64,000 nt of DNA from Pseudomonas sp. N3-W. Lineage in GTDB: Bacteria > Pseudomonadota > Gammaproteobacteria > Pseudomonadales > Pseudomonadaceae. Position numbers and translations under genes: made by a program. The notes under the pieces are model-generated. The model saw only the letters and a list, made by a program, of their open reading frames with translations. It was not told where the DNA came from and searched no databases. The stretch is from assembly GCF_024970185.1 (NCBI RefSeq), contig NZ_CP103965.1, positions 6,095,001 through 6,159,000 on the forward strand, given 5' to 3'. This document shows, piece after piece, positions 16,093-27,560 of this stretch. The stretch's first letter is position 1. Each line of letters begins with the position of its first letter.

Positions 16093-17292
16093 TTACGCCG
16101 CACTGAACAACTTATGCGGATCAATCACAAACTTCTTCGGCACGCCCGCATCGAATTCGCCATACCCACGCGGCGCATCATCCAGGCTGATCACCTCGAC
16201 CCCGACAATGTCGGCAATGTGAATACGGTCCCACATGATCGCCTGCATCAACTGGCGGTTGTACTTCATCACTGGCGTTTGCCCGGTGTGGAAGCTGTGG
16301 GATTTGGCCCAGCCCAGGCCGAAACGAATGCTCAGGCTGCCCATTTTCGCGGCGGCGTCCACGGCGCCCGGGTCTTCGGTGACGTACAGGCCTGGAATGC
16401 CGATCTTGCCCGCTACGCGCACTACACCCATCAACGAGTTGAGTACGGTGGCCGGGGCTTCGTGTTTGACGCCGTCATGGCCGTGGCCGCGGGCTTCGAA
16501 GCCCACGCAATCGACGGCGCAGTCGACTTCCGGCTCGCCCAGCAGGGCGGCGATCTGTTCGTGCAGCGGTGTGTCTGTCGACAGGTCGACGATTTCAAAA
16601 CCCTGCGCCTTGGCGTGGGCCAGGCGGATCGAATTGACGTCACCGATGATCACCACTGCCGCGCCCAACAGGCGAGCGGAAGCGGCAGCGGCCAGGCCGA
16701 CCGGGCCGGCACCGGCGATGTAGACGGTGCTGCCGGGGCCGACGCCAGCAGTGACGGCGCCGTGATAACCGGTGGGCAGGATGTCGGAGAGGCAGGTCAG
16801 GTCGCGGATTTTCTCCATGGCCTTGTCGCGGTCCGGCAGTTTCAGCAGGTTGAAGTCGGCATAAGGCACCAGCACGTATTCGGCCTGGCCACCGGTCCAG
16901 TCGCCCATGTCCACGTAGCCGTAAGCACCACCGGCACGGGCCGGGTTGACGGTCAGGCAGACGCCGGTGTGTTGCTCTTTGCAGGAACGGCAACGCCCGC
17001 ACGCCACGTTGAACGGCACGGAGACCAGGTCGCCGATTTTCAGGTTCTCGACGTCGCTGCCCTTCTCGATCACTTCGCCGGTGATCTCGTGGCCCAGCAC
17101 CAGGCCGGTCTGCGCCGTGGTCCGGCCGCGCACCATGTGCTGGTCGGAACCACAGATGTTGGTGGACACCACGCGCAGGATGACGCCGTGCTCGATCTTC
17201 CTGCCGCGCGGGTCCTGCATTTTCGGATAGTCGATTTTCTGTACTTCGACTTTGCCATTGCCGAGATACACCACACCACGATTGCCAGACAT
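16093..17292 (-). CDS. fdhA: Glutathione-independent formaldehyde dehydrogenase
   Basis: FdhA oxidises formaldehyde to formate with bound NAD. The 399-residue protein is a zinc alcohol dehydrogenase-type enzyme: catalytic zinc ligands in NICGSDQHMV and LGHEITGEV, structural zinc cysteines in CGRCRSCKEQHTGVC, and the Rossmann segment VYIAGAGPVGLAAA. Length and sequence match the Pseudomonas glutathione-independent enzyme. It is the last gene of the sarcosine oxidation cluster and removes the formaldehyde made by betaine and sarcosine demethylation. Confidence 0.95.
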   Translation of the reverse strand: MSGNRGVVYLGNGKVEVQKIDYPKMQDPRGRKIEHGVILRVVSTNICGSDQHMVRGRTTAQTGLVLGHEITGEVIEKGSDVENLKIGDLVSVPFNVACGRCRSCKEQHTGVCLTVNPARAGGAYGYVDMGDWTGGQAEYVLVPYADFNLLKLPDRDKAMEKIRDLTCLSDILPTGYHGAVTAGVGPGSTVYIAGAGPVGLAAAASARLLGAAVVIIGDVNSIRLAHAKAQGFEIVDLSTDTPLHEQIAALLGEPEVDCAVDCVGFEARGHGHDGVKHEAPATVLNSLMGVVRVAGKIGIPGLYVTEDPGAVDAAAKMGSLSIRFGLGWAKSHSFHTGQTPVMKYNRQLMQAIMWDRIHIADIVGVEVISLDDAPRGYGEFDAGVPKKFVIDPHKLFSAA

Positions 17293-17395
17293 GCTTTCAC
17301 CTCGCTGTTGTTTTTATGGAACCGCGTTGCCCAGGCAGGCAGCGCGTTTAAGTGCTCGGGTTATTGCCTGTGTGTCTTGTGTTGTTTGTCAGGGC

Positions 17396-17492
17396 CTCTT
17401 CGCGAGCAGGCTCGCTCCCACAGTTGATCGGGGGTGTACATAAAATCTGTAAACGACACAGAACCCCGTGGGAGCGGGCTTGCCCGCGATAG
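17396..17492. repeat. REP element pair between fdhA and purU
   Basis: The unit TTCGCGAGCAGGCTCGCTCC at 17398 faces GTGGGAGCGGGCTTGCCCGC at 17468. They lie in the 204-bp gap between two genes of the same strand. Confidence 0.8.
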
Positions 17493-17496
17493 CGAT

Positions 17497-18354
17497 CTAA
17501 AGAACGACGGTACGATTGGCGTTCAAAAACACCCGTCTTTCGATGTGATACCCCACCGCCCGCGCCAGCGTCAGGCCCTCGATATCCCGTCCCTTGGCGA
17601 TCAAATCTTCCGGGTAATGACTGTGGTCCACCGCCTCCACGCCCTGGGCGATGATCGGGCCTTCGTCCAGGTCGTTGTTGATGTAGTGCGCGGTGGCACC
17701 GACCAGCTTCACGCCCTTGTTGTAGGCCTGGTGATACGGCTTGGCACCCTTGAAACCGGGCAGCAGGGAGTGGTGAATGTTGATCGCCTTGCCGTCGAGT
17801 TTGCGGCACAGCTCCGGCGACAGGACCTGCATGTAGCGGGCAAGGATCACCAGTTCGGCGCCGGACTCTTCGATCACCTGCCACACCTGACGCTCCTGGG
17901 ACGGTTTGTCGTTGGGGTCGAGCGGGAAGTGGTAGTACGGAATCTGGTGCCAGTCGGCCAGCGGCTTGAGGTCCGGGTGGTTGGAAACCACGGCGGCCAC
18001 GTCCATCGACAACTGGCCGATGCGCTGGCGGTAGAGCAAGTCGTTGAGGCAGTGATCGGCCTTGGACACCATGATCACCACTTTGGGCCGGTAGTTCGGC
18101 GCGGTCAGTTCGAAGATCATGCCGAACGCCTGGCCGCGTTCCTCCAGCCCGGCGCGGAACGCCTGTTCGTCGAAGCCGTCGGGCTGGCGGAATTCCACGC
18201 GAATGAAGAAGCGGCCCGAGAGCCGGTCATCGAAGGAATGGTGCTCGGTGACGTAGCAGCCCTGCTCGAACAGAAAGCGGGTCACCGCATCCACCGTGCC
18301 GAGGACGCTGGGGCAGTCGGCGGTCAGGATCCATGTGTCTGGGGCGCGGCTCAT
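17497..18354 (-). CDS. purU: Formyltetrahydrofolate deformylase
   Basis: PurU hydrolyses 10-formyl-THF to formate and THF, balancing the folate one-carbon pool. The 285-residue protein has an N-terminal ACT domain (TWILTADCPSVLGTVDAVT) and a C-terminal formyltransferase-type domain with the catalytic Asn-His region INIHHSLLPGFKGAKPY and the Asp in LDEGPIIAQ. In this cluster it probably serves the methylene/formyl-THF produced by sarcosine oxidase, and it feeds formate to downstream oxidation. Confidence 0.94.
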   Translation of the reverse strand: MSRAPDTWILTADCPSVLGTVDAVTRFLFEQGCYVTEHHSFDDRLSGRFFIRVEFRQPDGFDEQAFRAGLEERGQAFGMIFELTAPNYRPKVVIMVSKADHCLNDLLYRQRIGQLSMDVAAVVSNHPDLKPLADWHQIPYYHFPLDPNDKPSQERQVWQVIEESGAELVILARYMQVLSPELCRKLDGKAINIHHSLLPGFKGAKPYHQAYNKGVKLVGATAHYINNDLDEGPIIAQGVEAVDHSHYPEDLIAKGRDIEGLTLARAVGYHIERRVFLNANRTVVL

Positions 18355-18398
18355 AGTGCGGTGACTCCTGCTGCAACATCTGTGATCAGAGATAACTC

Positions 18399-18531
18399 TG
18401 TGGCGAGGGTGCTTGCTCGCGCTGGGTTGCGAAGCGACCCCAAAATCAGCAACCGCGATCCTTCAGGAAGAACGCGGGATCAGGTTTTGCGACTGCTGCG
18501 CAGCCGAGCGGGAGCAAGCTCCCTCGCCACA
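18399..18531. repeat. Long palindromic intergenic repeat, copy 1
   Basis: A ~130-bp imperfect palindrome runs from TGTGGCGAGGGTGCTTGCTC to the complementary GAGCAAGCTCCCTCGCCACA. The same element recurs at 25361, 27410, 34928, 43677 and 57967, always between genes. Confidence 0.85.
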
Positions 18532-18556
18532 AAAGCAGTGCCCACTCAACACTGAG

Positions 18557-19189
18557 TCAGGCCTGAACGCTCAAGCCGTACTCGGCGGCCGCATCCTGCA
18601 ACCACAACCACCAGTAGTCCGAGAAACTGCGGCGGATCAGCAGTTCCCAAGTGTCTTCGCCGGTATGGCGAATCACCAGTTGCGACTTGGCGAACACGGT
18701 GCCGACGGCTTTACCCACCGGGAAGCTGTTGGGGTGCACGTCGTAGCTGGTGGATTTCATCAGCACCTGGCGTACGTTCGGTCCGCTGAGTTCGAGGATC
18801 TGCTGGCCGCCGCTGACGTTGACGATCTGGATATGCAGCTCGCCCAGCGCTTCGCGCAATTTCTGTTCGGCGGCAAATTCTTCACCGCCCGGCACGATCA
18901 GCAGCCATTCATCCGGGCCCATCCATTGCAGGCTGGTTTCGCCCTTGATGATGACGCTCAGCGCACCCGGCAATTCGATACCCAGGGCCTTGTGCACGCC
19001 GGCGGCGAACGCCGCATCGTGGCCATCGCCACGAATCGTCAGATGGCCGAGGAGTTTTTTCTCACGCACGATCACGCCGGCGTTCTTGCGGCCCTTGCCC
19101 ACCAGGCTGGCGAGGTCGGCATGATGCAGCGACGACTCGGCCTTGGCCCCGGTAGTTGGGCGTTGTTGGTACACATTGGCTGCGGTCAT
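18557..19189 (-). CDS. soxG: Sarcosine oxidase subunit gamma
   Basis: SoxG is the gamma subunit of the heterotetrameric sarcosine oxidase. The 210-residue protein resembles a GcvT-like fold and shows the family segments LGIELPGALS, MGPDEWLLIVP and DVHPNSFPVGKAVGT. ATG 19189 has AGGTG 6 bp upstream; a GTG at 19198 is a weaker alternative. It follows soxA after about 130 bp. Confidence 0.92.
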   Translation of the reverse strand: MTAANVYQQRPTTGAKAESSLHHADLASLVGKGRKNAGVIVREKKLLGHLTIRGDGHDAAFAAGVHKALGIELPGALSVIIKGETSLQWMGPDEWLLIVPGGEEFAAEQKLREALGELHIQIVNVSGGQQILELSGPNVRQVLMKSTSYDVHPNSFPVGKAVGTVFAKSQLVIRHTGEDTWELLIRRSFSDYWWLWLQDAAAEYGLSVQA

Positions 19190-19237
19190 ATGGAACACCT
19201 AATTCTGTAAGCCTTGTGGTGGCTGTCCCGCCGTCAT

Positions 19238-19312
19238 CGCGGGCAAGCCCGGCTCCCACAGGGGAACGCATTCCAAATGTGGGGGCTGGCTTGCCTGCGA
19301 TGCAGGCGACTC
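19238..19312. repeat. REP-like repeats between soxG and soxA
   Basis: CGCGGGCAAGCCCGGCTCCC and a diverged second copy (TGTGGGGGCTGGCTTGCCTG) fill the short gap between the two subunit genes. Confidence 0.65.
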
Positions 19313-19318
19313 GGTCTG

Positions 19319-22300
19319 TCAGATATTCTGCCGATCACCCTTAGGATCGAAGAACACCGAAGAAACAATCTCCGCCTCGATCACGCTGCCATCGGCCAGC
19401 GGTGCGAACACGCGCTCGCCGATGCGCTTCAAACCGCCCTTGACCACGCCCATGGCAAACGAATACCCCAGGGAGTTGTGCAAGTAGCTGGAAGTCACGT
19501 GACCGACCATGGTCATCGGGATCGCCTGCTTGGTGTTGAACACCAGTTGCGCGCCTTCCGGCAGCCATTTGGTCGGATCGATCGGCTTGAGCCCCACCAA
19601 CTGTTTGCGCTGATCCCGCACACAATCTTCGCGGTTCATGCCGCGCCAGCCGATCCACGAGAACGGTTTGGTGCGGCCGACACACCAGCCCATGTTCAGG
19701 TCGTCCGGGGTCATAGAGCCGTCGGTGTCCTGGCCGACGATGATGAAGCCCTTCTCGGCGCGCAGGATGTGCATGGTCTCGGTGCCGTACGGCGTCAGGT
19801 TGTACTGCTTGCCGGCCGCGACGATTTTTTCCAGCACGCCCATGGCGTAGTCGGCTTGCACGTTGACTTCGTACGACAGCTCACCAGTAAACGAAATCCG
19901 GAACACCCGCGCCGGCACGCCGCCGACCAGGCCTTCTTTCCAGGTCATGAACGGGAACGCTTCGTTGCTCAGATCAATGTCAGTGACGTCGGCCAGCAGC
20001 TTGCGGCTGTTCGGCCCGGACAGGGTCATGGTTGCCCAGTGATCGGTCACGGAGGTGAAGTACACCTTCAGGTCCGGCCATTCGGTCTGCTGATAGATTT
20101 CCAGCCATTGCAGCACCCGGGCCGCGCCGCCAGTGGTGGTGGTCATCACGAAGTGGTTGTCGGCGAGGCAAGCGGTGACGCCGTCGTCGAAGACCATGCC
20201 GTCTTCTTTGCACATCAGGCCATAACGCGCCTTGCCCACGTCGAGCTTGGTCCAGGCGTTGGTGTAGATGCGGTTGAGGAATTCGCGCGCATCCGGGCCT
20301 TGAATGTCGATCTTGCCCAGGGTCGAAGCGTCCAGCAGGCCGACGCTGTCGCGCACGGCTTTGCATTCGCGTTTGACGGCTGCGTGGATGTCCTCACCGT
20401 TTTTCGGGAAGTACCACGGACGTTTCCACTGCCCGACGTCTTCGAACTCGGCACCGTTTTTCACGTGCCAGTGATGCAGCGCGGTGAAGCGCACCGGCTC
20501 GAAGATGTGCCCACAGTGACGACCAGCCACAGCGCCAAACGTCACCGGCGTGTAGTTCGGACGGAACATGGTGGTGCCCATCTGCGGGATGGTCACGTTC
20601 AGCGAACGGGCGGCGATGGCCAGGCCGTTGACGTTGCCGAGCTTGCCCTGATCGGTGCCGAAGCCCAGCGCGGTGTAGCGCTTGACGTGTTCGACCGACT
20701 CGAAGCCCTCGCGGGTCGCCAGTTCGATGGCGGCGGCGGTGACGTCGTTTTGCAGGTCGACGAATTGCTTTGGCGCCCGTGCGGTGGCTTTTTCGTGTGG
20801 CACCTGGAACAGCGCCAGCGTTGGTTCTTCATGACGGCTCAGGGCTTTGGGCAGCACGCCTTCGACCACGCCGAAACCGGCTTCACTGGCGGCGCGAACA
20901 CCGCCTTCAAAACCGTCGGCCAGCGAATCGCCTAGACCGTAGACGCCATTGATGCCGCCGACACACACGCGTTTCTGCGGCGCTTCGCCCGGTACGAAAC
21001 CGAGGATGTCTTCACGCCAGGTCGGCTTGCCACCCAGGTGCGAAGCCAGGTGAACCACCGGGCTGTAACCGCCGGAAGTGGCAACCAGATCGCATTCAAG
21101 CCATTCGCCTGGGCTGGTCACGGCGTGTGCCTTCACATCAATCGCCGCCACGCGGGCAGCGGTCACGTGCTTGCTGCCACGGGCCTCGATCACGGCGCTG
21201 CCGGTCAGGATGCGAATGCCTTTGGCGCGAGCCTCTTCCACCAGCGCCCCACGCGGATTGCTGCGGGCGTCGGCGATGGCGACGACTTGCAGGCTGGCAT
21301 CAAGCCAATCCAGCGCCACGCGGTAGGCGTGATCGTTGTTGGTCGACAGCAGCAGCTTTTTGCCTGGTGCCACACCGTAACGGCGCACGTAAGTCGAAAC
21401 GGCTCCGGCGAGCATGTTGCCCGGCACGTCGTTGTTGCCGTAAACCAGCGGACGCTCGCAGGCGCCGGTGGCCAGCACCACACGCTTGGCGCGAACCCGG
21501 TGAATGCGCTGGCGCACCTGGCCAATCGGCGCGCGGTCGCCGAGGTGATCGGTCAGGCGTTCGTGAATGGTCAGGAAGTTGTGGTCGTGATAACCGTTGA
21601 CCGTGGCGCGTGGCAACAGCAACACGTCGGGGGTGCCTTTCAGTTCAGCGATCACGCTGGCAACCCACTCGGTCGCCGGCTTGCCGTCGAGGCTCTCGCG
21701 GGAATCGAGCAGGCTGCCGCCAAACTCTTCCTGCTCATCCGCCAGAATCACCCGGGCGCCGCTGCGTGCAGCCGCCAGTGCAGCGGCCAGACCCGCAGGG
21801 CCGGCGCCGACGATCAGCACGTCGCAGTGCTGGTTCATGTAGTCATAGGTGTCCGGATCGTTCTCGGTCGGCGAACGACCAAGCCCGGCAGCCTTACGAA
21901 TGTACTTCTCGTAAGTCATCCAGAACGATTGCGGGTACATGAACGTCTTGTAGTAGAAACCCGGCGGCATCAGCTTGCCGCCGACCTTGCCAAGAATGCC
22001 CATCATGTCGTTGTTCACGCTCGGCCAGCCATTGGTGCTGGTGGCGACCAGGCCCTGGTACAGCGCCTGTTGCGTGGCGCGCACGTTGGGGATCTGCGTG
22101 GCTTCGGTGGCACCGATCTGCAATACCGCGTTCGGCTCTTCGGCACCGGCGGCGAAAATGCCGCGAGGGCGCGAATACTTGAAGCTGCGACCGATGATGT
22201 CGACGCCGTTGGCCAGCAGTGCAGCGGCCAGGGAATCACCTTCAAAGCCTTTGTACACCTGGCCGTTGAAGGTGAAGCTCAGCACTTTGTTGCGGTCGAT

Positions 22301-22336
22301 CCGTCCGCCGTTGGACAGGCGATTGATCTGGCTCAT
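19319..22336 (-). CDS. soxA: Sarcosine oxidase subunit alpha
   Basis: This is the 1005-residue alpha subunit. An N-terminal segment (about 1-110) resembles a 2Fe-2S-ferredoxin-like domain. A central dinucleotide-binding domain has VLIVGAGPAGLAAALAAARSG, and the C-terminal half is an aminomethyltransferase (GcvT-like) domain that passes the methyl carbon to THF. The enzyme turns sarcosine into glycine, hydrogen peroxide and methylene-THF or formaldehyde. Its start overlaps the soxD stop (ATGA). Confidence 0.96.
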   Translation of the reverse strand: MSQINRLSNGGRIDRNKVLSFTFNGQVYKGFEGDSLAAALLANGVDIIGRSFKYSRPRGIFAAGAEEPNAVLQIGATEATQIPNVRATQQALYQGLVATSTNGWPSVNNDMMGILGKVGGKLMPPGFYYKTFMYPQSFWMTYEKYIRKAAGLGRSPTENDPDTYDYMNQHCDVLIVGAGPAGLAAALAAARSGARVILADEQEEFGGSLLDSRESLDGKPATEWVASVIAELKGTPDVLLLPRATVNGYHDHNFLTIHERLTDHLGDRAPIGQVRQRIHRVRAKRVVLATGACERPLVYGNNDVPGNMLAGAVSTYVRRYGVAPGKKLLLSTNNDHAYRVALDWLDASLQVVAIADARSNPRGALVEEARAKGIRILTGSAVIEARGSKHVTAARVAAIDVKAHAVTSPGEWLECDLVATSGGYSPVVHLASHLGGKPTWREDILGFVPGEAPQKRVCVGGINGVYGLGDSLADGFEGGVRAASEAGFGVVEGVLPKALSRHEEPTLALFQVPHEKATARAPKQFVDLQNDVTAAAIELATREGFESVEHVKRYTALGFGTDQGKLGNVNGLAIAARSLNVTIPQMGTTMFRPNYTPVTFGAVAGRHCGHIFEPVRFTALHHWHVKNGAEFEDVGQWKRPWYFPKNGEDIHAAVKRECKAVRDSVGLLDASTLGKIDIQGPDAREFLNRIYTNAWTKLDVGKARYGLMCKEDGMVFDDGVTACLADNHFVMTTTTGGAARVLQWLEIYQQTEWPDLKVYFTSVTDHWATMTLSGPNSRKLLADVTDIDLSNEAFPFMTWKEGLVGGVPARVFRISFTGELSYEVNVQADYAMGVLEKIVAAGKQYNLTPYGTETMHILRAEKGFIIVGQDTDGSMTPDDLNMGWCVGRTKPFSWIGWRGMNREDCVRDQRKQLVGLKPIDPTKWLPEGAQLVFNTKQAIPMTMVGHVTSSYLHNSLGYSFAMGVVKGGLKRIGERVFAPLADGSVIEAEIVSSVFFDPKGDRQNI

Positions 22337-22656
22337 ACCTTCTCTCCCAGAGCCGTCTTGGCCGCTTTCTGGCCGTCAGCCGTGAATTGCGGCTTGGTGC
22401 CGATCTTGTAGGTTTCGAGAATTTCGTAGGTCACGGTGTCGCGGGTGGCGTTGAAGTACTGGCGGCAACCGGCAGCGTGAATCCACAACTCGTGATGCAG
22501 GCCGCGCGGGTTATCGCGAAAGAACATGTAGTCGCCCCACTGCTCGTCGGTGCAGGCGTTCGGGTCCAGGGGACGCGGGATGTGCGCCTGGCCGGATGCG
22601 TGGAATTCCTCTTCGGAGCGCAGTTCGCCGCAGTGAGGACAGAAGATATGCAACAT
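22333..22656 (-). CDS. soxD: Sarcosine oxidase subunit delta
   Basis: The 107-residue zinc-binding delta subunit has CPHCGELRSEEEF at residues 6-18 and a later His/Cys pair (WIHAAGCRQYF) that completes the zinc site. The family segment WGDYMFFRDNPRGLHHELW is intact. It lies between soxB and soxA, as in other Pseudomonas operons, with a 4-bp overlap into soxA. Confidence 0.95.
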   Translation of the reverse strand: MLHIFCPHCGELRSEEEFHASGQAHIPRPLDPNACTDEQWGDYMFFRDNPRGLHHELWIHAAGCRQYFNATRDTVTYEILETYKIGTKPQFTADGQKAAKTALGEKV

Positions 22657-22670
22657 AGGGATTTCTCCTG

Positions 22671-23921
22671 TTAGTGGGCGACGGCCGCAGCGCCGTGTTC
22701 ATCGATCAGCGCACCGTTGTGGAAACGGTCGATGGAGAAAGGTGCCGCCAACGGGTGCATTTCACCCTTGGCCAGGCTGGCGGCAAACACGTTGCCCGAG
22801 CCCGGTGTGGCCTTGAAGCCACCAGTGCCCCAGCCGCAATTGAAGAACATGTTCGGCACCGGGGTTTTGGAGATGATCGGGCAGGCGTCCGGGGTGGTGT
22901 CGACGATGCCGCCCCACTGGCGGTTCATGCGCACGCGGGACAGCACCGGGAACATCTCGACGATGGCCTGGATGGTGTGTTCGATCACCGGGTACGAACC
23001 GCGCTGGCCGTAGCCGTTGTAGCCGTCGATACCGGCGCCGATCACCAGGTCGCCCTTGTCGGACTGGCTGATGTAACCGTGCACGGCGTTGGACATGATC
23101 ACGCTGTCGATGATCGGCTTGATCGGCTCGGACACCAGCGCTTGCAGCGGGTGGGATTCGATGGGCAGGCGGAAGCCGGCGAGCTTGGCCATGTGCCCGG
23201 AGTTACCGGCCGTGACCACGCCGACGCGCTTGGCGCCGATGAAGCCCTTGTTGGTTTCGACACCGATGCACACGCCGTTTTCCTTGCGGAACCCGATCAC
23301 TTCGGTCTGCTGGATCAGGTCCACGCCCAAGGCATCGGCGGCACGGGCAAAGCCCCAGGCCACGGCATCGTGACGGGCCACGCCGCCGCGACGCTGGACG
23401 GTGGCGCCCATCACCGGGTAGCGGGTGTTTTTCGAGCAATCGAGGTAGGGGATCTCGTCCGCCACCTGCCTGGCATCGAGCAGTTCACCGTCCACGCCGT
23501 TGAGGCGGTTGGCGCTGACCCGGCGCTCGGAATCACGAATATCCTGCAGGGTGTGGCACAGGTTGTAGACGCCGCGCTGGGAGAACATCACGTTGTAGTT
23601 CAGGTCCTGGGACAGGCCTTCCCAGAGTTTCATCGCATGTTCGTACAGGTGCGCCGACTCGTCCCACAGGTAGTTGGAACGTACGATGGTGGTGTTGCGC
23701 GCGGTGTTGCCACCGCCCAGCCAGCCTTTCTCGACCACGGCGACATTGGTGATGCCGTGCTCCTTGGCCAGGTAGTAGGCGGTCGCCAGACCATGCCCGC
23801 CACCGCCGACGATGACCACGTCATAGACTTTTTTCGGGGTCGGCGTGCGCCACATTTTCTGCCAGTTTTCGTGATGGCTGAGGGAGTGCTTGAAGAGGCC
23901 GAAGCCCGAGTAGCGTTGCAT
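22671..23921 (-). CDS. soxB: Sarcosine oxidase subunit beta
   Basis: The 416-residue catalytic subunit has a D-amino-acid-oxidase-type fold. The N-terminal FAD-binding motif is [20 protein letters not shown], followed by [17 protein letters not shown] is covalently attached to a histidine in this family. ATG 23921 ([10 protein letters not shown]) is preferred over 23927 because GGAG is then 9 bp away instead of 3. It lies 24 bp after glyA. Confidence 0.95.
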   Translation of the reverse strand: MQRYSGFGLFKHSLSHHENWQKMWRTPTPKKVYDVVIVGGGGHGLATAYYLAKEHGITNVAVVEKGWLGGGNTARNTTIVRSNYLWDESAHLYEHAMKLWEGLSQDLNYNVMFSQRGVYNLCHTLQDIRDSERRVSANRLNGVDGELLDARQVADEIPYLDCSKNTRYPVMGATVQRRGGVARHDAVAWGFARAADALGVDLIQQTEVIGFRKENGVCIGVETNKGFIGAKRVGVVTAGNSGHMAKLAGFRLPIESHPLQALVSEPIKPIIDSVIMSNAVHGYISQSDKGDLVIGAGIDGYNGYGQRGSYPVIEHTIQAIVEMFPVLSRVRMNRQWGGIVDTTPDACPIISKTPVPNMFFNCGWGTGGFKATPGSGNVFAASLAKGEMHPLAAPFSIDRFHNGALIDEHGAAAVAH

Positions 23922-23944
23922 AGTCATTTACTCCAAAACCGCAC

Positions 23945-25198
<1,254 letters not shown>

Positions 25199-25360
25199 CG
25201 CGTCTCTCCCAGCGGCGGCGGTGCGCCATTCGTCTCGGTAAGGCATGTGCCTTTCGACAGTGCCCTTTGGATGCGATGGTATGACCGGCGCAGACAGGCC
25301 AAATGCCTATGGACGCCACGCAAAGGTGCGTTTACGACATGGGCTGAAAACGCTGGCCTT

Positions 25361-25493
25361 TGTGGCGAGGGAGCTTGCTCCCGATGGGCTGCGTAGCAGC
25401 CCCAAACCCGGCCGACGCCTGATGTCTGATACACCGCGCTGACTGGGTTTTGGAGCCCTTCGGCCTCCAGCGGGAGCAAGCTCCCTCGCCACA
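25361..25493. repeat. Long palindromic intergenic repeat, copy 2
   Basis: Runs from TGTGGCGAGGGAGCTTGCTC to the complementary GAGCAAGCTCCCTCGCCACA with a less conserved middle. It occupies most of the gap between the TraX-like gene and glyA. Confidence 0.85.
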
Positions 25494-25503
25494 GGTGATC
25501 GGA

Positions 25504-26220
25504 TCAGACGATGATTTGGCGTAGTGCAAGCAATAGCAGGAAATGCGCGGGATAGAGCGCATACGCCCACCGCCGCATGGGCGGTGGCTTGAGGCGACTG
25601 GCGTGTCGCAATAGCAACAGCCCCAGCAATGGCGCAATCAGGCACGCAACGATGCCCAAGATCGCCACCCGGTTGCCAAACTCAGCCGCTTCGTACAGCA
25701 CTCGCCACTGATTCCCCGCCAGGCACACCAGCCCTGGCAGCACGCTGAAATACCAGGGCCGACGGATTACCAGCAACATCGCCAACGGCAGCAATACACC
25801 GAAAAAACCGAACATCAGTCGCTCGTTGAACACCAGCGCCAGCACCACCGCCGCCATCGTCAGCCCCCGTGCCGGCAGCGTCGGATCCTGCCAGCCACGC
25901 GCCACCAGCAGCCCGAGCACCAGTGTGGGCATCACGTTCAACGTGTCGGGATCAGGAATGTACACACGGTAGGGAATTTCGCTGATGGCACTAAACACCA
26001 TCAACCAACCCAGATAACGCCACTGGCCACTGCCCGCCACAACCGGTGCCCGCGCCAGGTTCGCCGCCATCGCCAGACAGAACCACGGGAACGCCAGCCG
26101 TCCCGGCACATACAGCAGATCGAGGGAATAACCGACATATCGCAGGTGATCGAGCACCATGCTCAGCAGCGCCAGCCACTTGAGCAGATCCAGCGCGCCG
26201 TCGCGTTTAGTCCTGTGCAT
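25504..26220 (-). CDS. TraX family membrane protein
   Basis: The 238-residue protein has about seven hydrophobic helices and begins DGALDLLKWLALLSMVLDHLRY, the signature of TraX, an acetyltransferase-like family named for F-pilin acetylation. Chromosomal TraX homologues in Pseudomonas stand alone with no conjugation genes, as here, and their target is unknown. ATG 26220 directly precedes the conserved segment. It is transcribed away from ltaE. Confidence 0.82.
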   Translation of the reverse strand: MHRTKRDGALDLLKWLALLSMVLDHLRYVGYSLDLLYVPGRLAFPWFCLAMAANLARAPVVAGSGQWRYLGWLMVFSAISEIPYRVYIPDPDTLNVMPTLVLGLLVARGWQDPTLPARGLTMAAVVLALVFNERLMFGFFGVLLPLAMLLVIRRPWYFSVLPGLVCLAGNQWRVLYEAAEFGNRVAILGIVACLIAPLLGLLLLRHASRLKPPPMRRWAYALYPAHFLLLLALRQIIV

Positions 26221-26351
26221 AATTGCCCTTGATCCCTGTAATTTTCTGATAGCAACATCCGTGCGTTCGCCGGACGATCTTCGGTACAGTGCACACCATC
26301 ATTGACCACGAGGCTCTTTTACCCCTTGAGCCCCGACCACGGAAAACGGCC

Positions 26352-27392
26352 ATGACCGACAAGAGCCAACAATTCGCCAGCGACAACTATTCCGGTATCT
26401 GCCCTGAAGCCTGGGCAGCCATGGAACAAGCCAACCACGGCCACCAGCGCGCCTATGGCGACGACGAATGGACCGCCCGCGCGTCCGATCACTTCCGCCA
26501 GCTGTTCGAGACCGACTGCGAAGTGTTCTTCGCCTTCAACGGCACGGCAGCCAACTCCCTGGCGCTGTCGTCGCTGTGCCAGAGTTACCACAGCGTGATC
26601 TGCTCGGAAACCGCCCACGTCGAAACCGACGAATGCGGCGCGCCGGAATTCTTTTCCAACGGATCCAAACTGCTGATTGCCCGCACTGAAAACGGCAAGA
26701 TCACACCGGAATCGATTCGCGAAGTCGCGCTCAAGCGCCAAGACATCCACTACCCCAAACCCCGCGTCGTGACCCTGACCCAGGCCACCGAAGTCGGCAG
26801 TATCTACACCCCGCAAGAAGTGCGCGCCATCAGCGCCACCTGCAAGGAACTCGGCCTGCACCTGCACATGGACGGTGCCCGGTTCTCCAACGCCTGCGCG
26901 TTCCTCGGCTGCTCCCCGGCAGACCTGACCTGGAAAGCCGGGGTGGATGTGTTGTGCTTCGGCGGCACGAAAAACGGCATGGCGGTGGGTGAGGCGATTC
27001 TGTTCTTCAACCACGACCTGGCCGAAGACTTCGACTACCGCTGCAAACAGGCAGGCCAGCTGGCGTCCAAGATGCGCTTCCTGTCGGCGCCGTGGGTCGG
27101 GATTCTGGAAAGTGGCGCCTGGCTCAAATACGCCCATCACGCCAACCGCTGCGCACAGTTGCTGGCGGAACTGGTCAGCGACATCCCCGGCGTGGAACTG
27201 ATGTTCCCGGTGCAGGCCAACGGCGTGTTCCTGCAACTGTCGGAACCGGCCATCGCCGCGCTGACCGCCCGCGGCTGGCGCTTCTACACCTTCATCGGCA
27301 AGGGCGGCGCACGCTTCATGTGCTCGTGGGACACCGAAGAAGAACGCGTGCGGGAACTGGCGGCGGATATTCGGGACGTGATGTCCCACTAA
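26352..27392 (+). CDS. ltaE: Low-specificity L-threonine aldolase
   Basis: The 346-residue PLP enzyme splits L-threonine or allo-threonine into glycine and acetaldehyde, in line with the surrounding glycine metabolism. The PLP lysine lies in LCFGGTKNGMAVGEA, and the N-terminal FASDNYSGICPEAW plus the FAFNGTAANSLAL loop are typical. ATG 26352 was taken because the enzyme fold starts at once; an upstream in-frame start at 26289 would add 21 residues. In P. aeruginosa the same gene sits close to glyA-sox. Confidence 0.92.
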   Translation: MTDKSQQFASDNYSGICPEAWAAMEQANHGHQRAYGDDEWTARASDHFRQLFETDCEVFFAFNGTAANSLALSSLCQSYHSVICSETAHVETDECGAPEFFSNGSKLLIARTENGKITPESIREVALKRQDIHYPKPRVVTLTQATEVGSIYTPQEVRAISATCKELGLHLHMDGARFSNACAFLGCSPADLTWKAGVDVLCFGGTKNGMAVGEAILFFNHDLAEDFDYRCKQAGQLASKMRFLSAPWVGILESGAWLKYAHHANRCAQLLAELVSDIPGVELMFPVQANGVFLQLSEPAIAALTARGWRFYTFIGKGGARFMCSWDTEEERVRELAADIRDVMSH

Positions 27393-27409
27393 GCAGCGAC
27401 ACGATCCCC

Positions 27410-27557
27410 TGTGGCGAGGGTGCTTGGCGTAACGTCGCACCGTCCCGCCCAGCGGCGCAGCCGTCGTAAAACCAGCCGATGCGGTCTGTCTGACAGACCG
27501 CATTCTCAGATGTCGGGGCCGCTTCGCGCCCCAGCGGGAGCAAGCTCCCTCGCCACA
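27410..27557. repeat. Long palindromic intergenic repeat, copy 3
   Basis: The ends TGTGGCGAGGGTGCTTGGCG and GCAAGCTCCCTCGCCACA are complementary. The left arm carries an extra stretch (TAACGTCGCACCGTCCCG) compared with other copies. It starts 18 bp after the ltaE stop. Confidence 0.8.
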
Positions 27558-27560
27558 AAA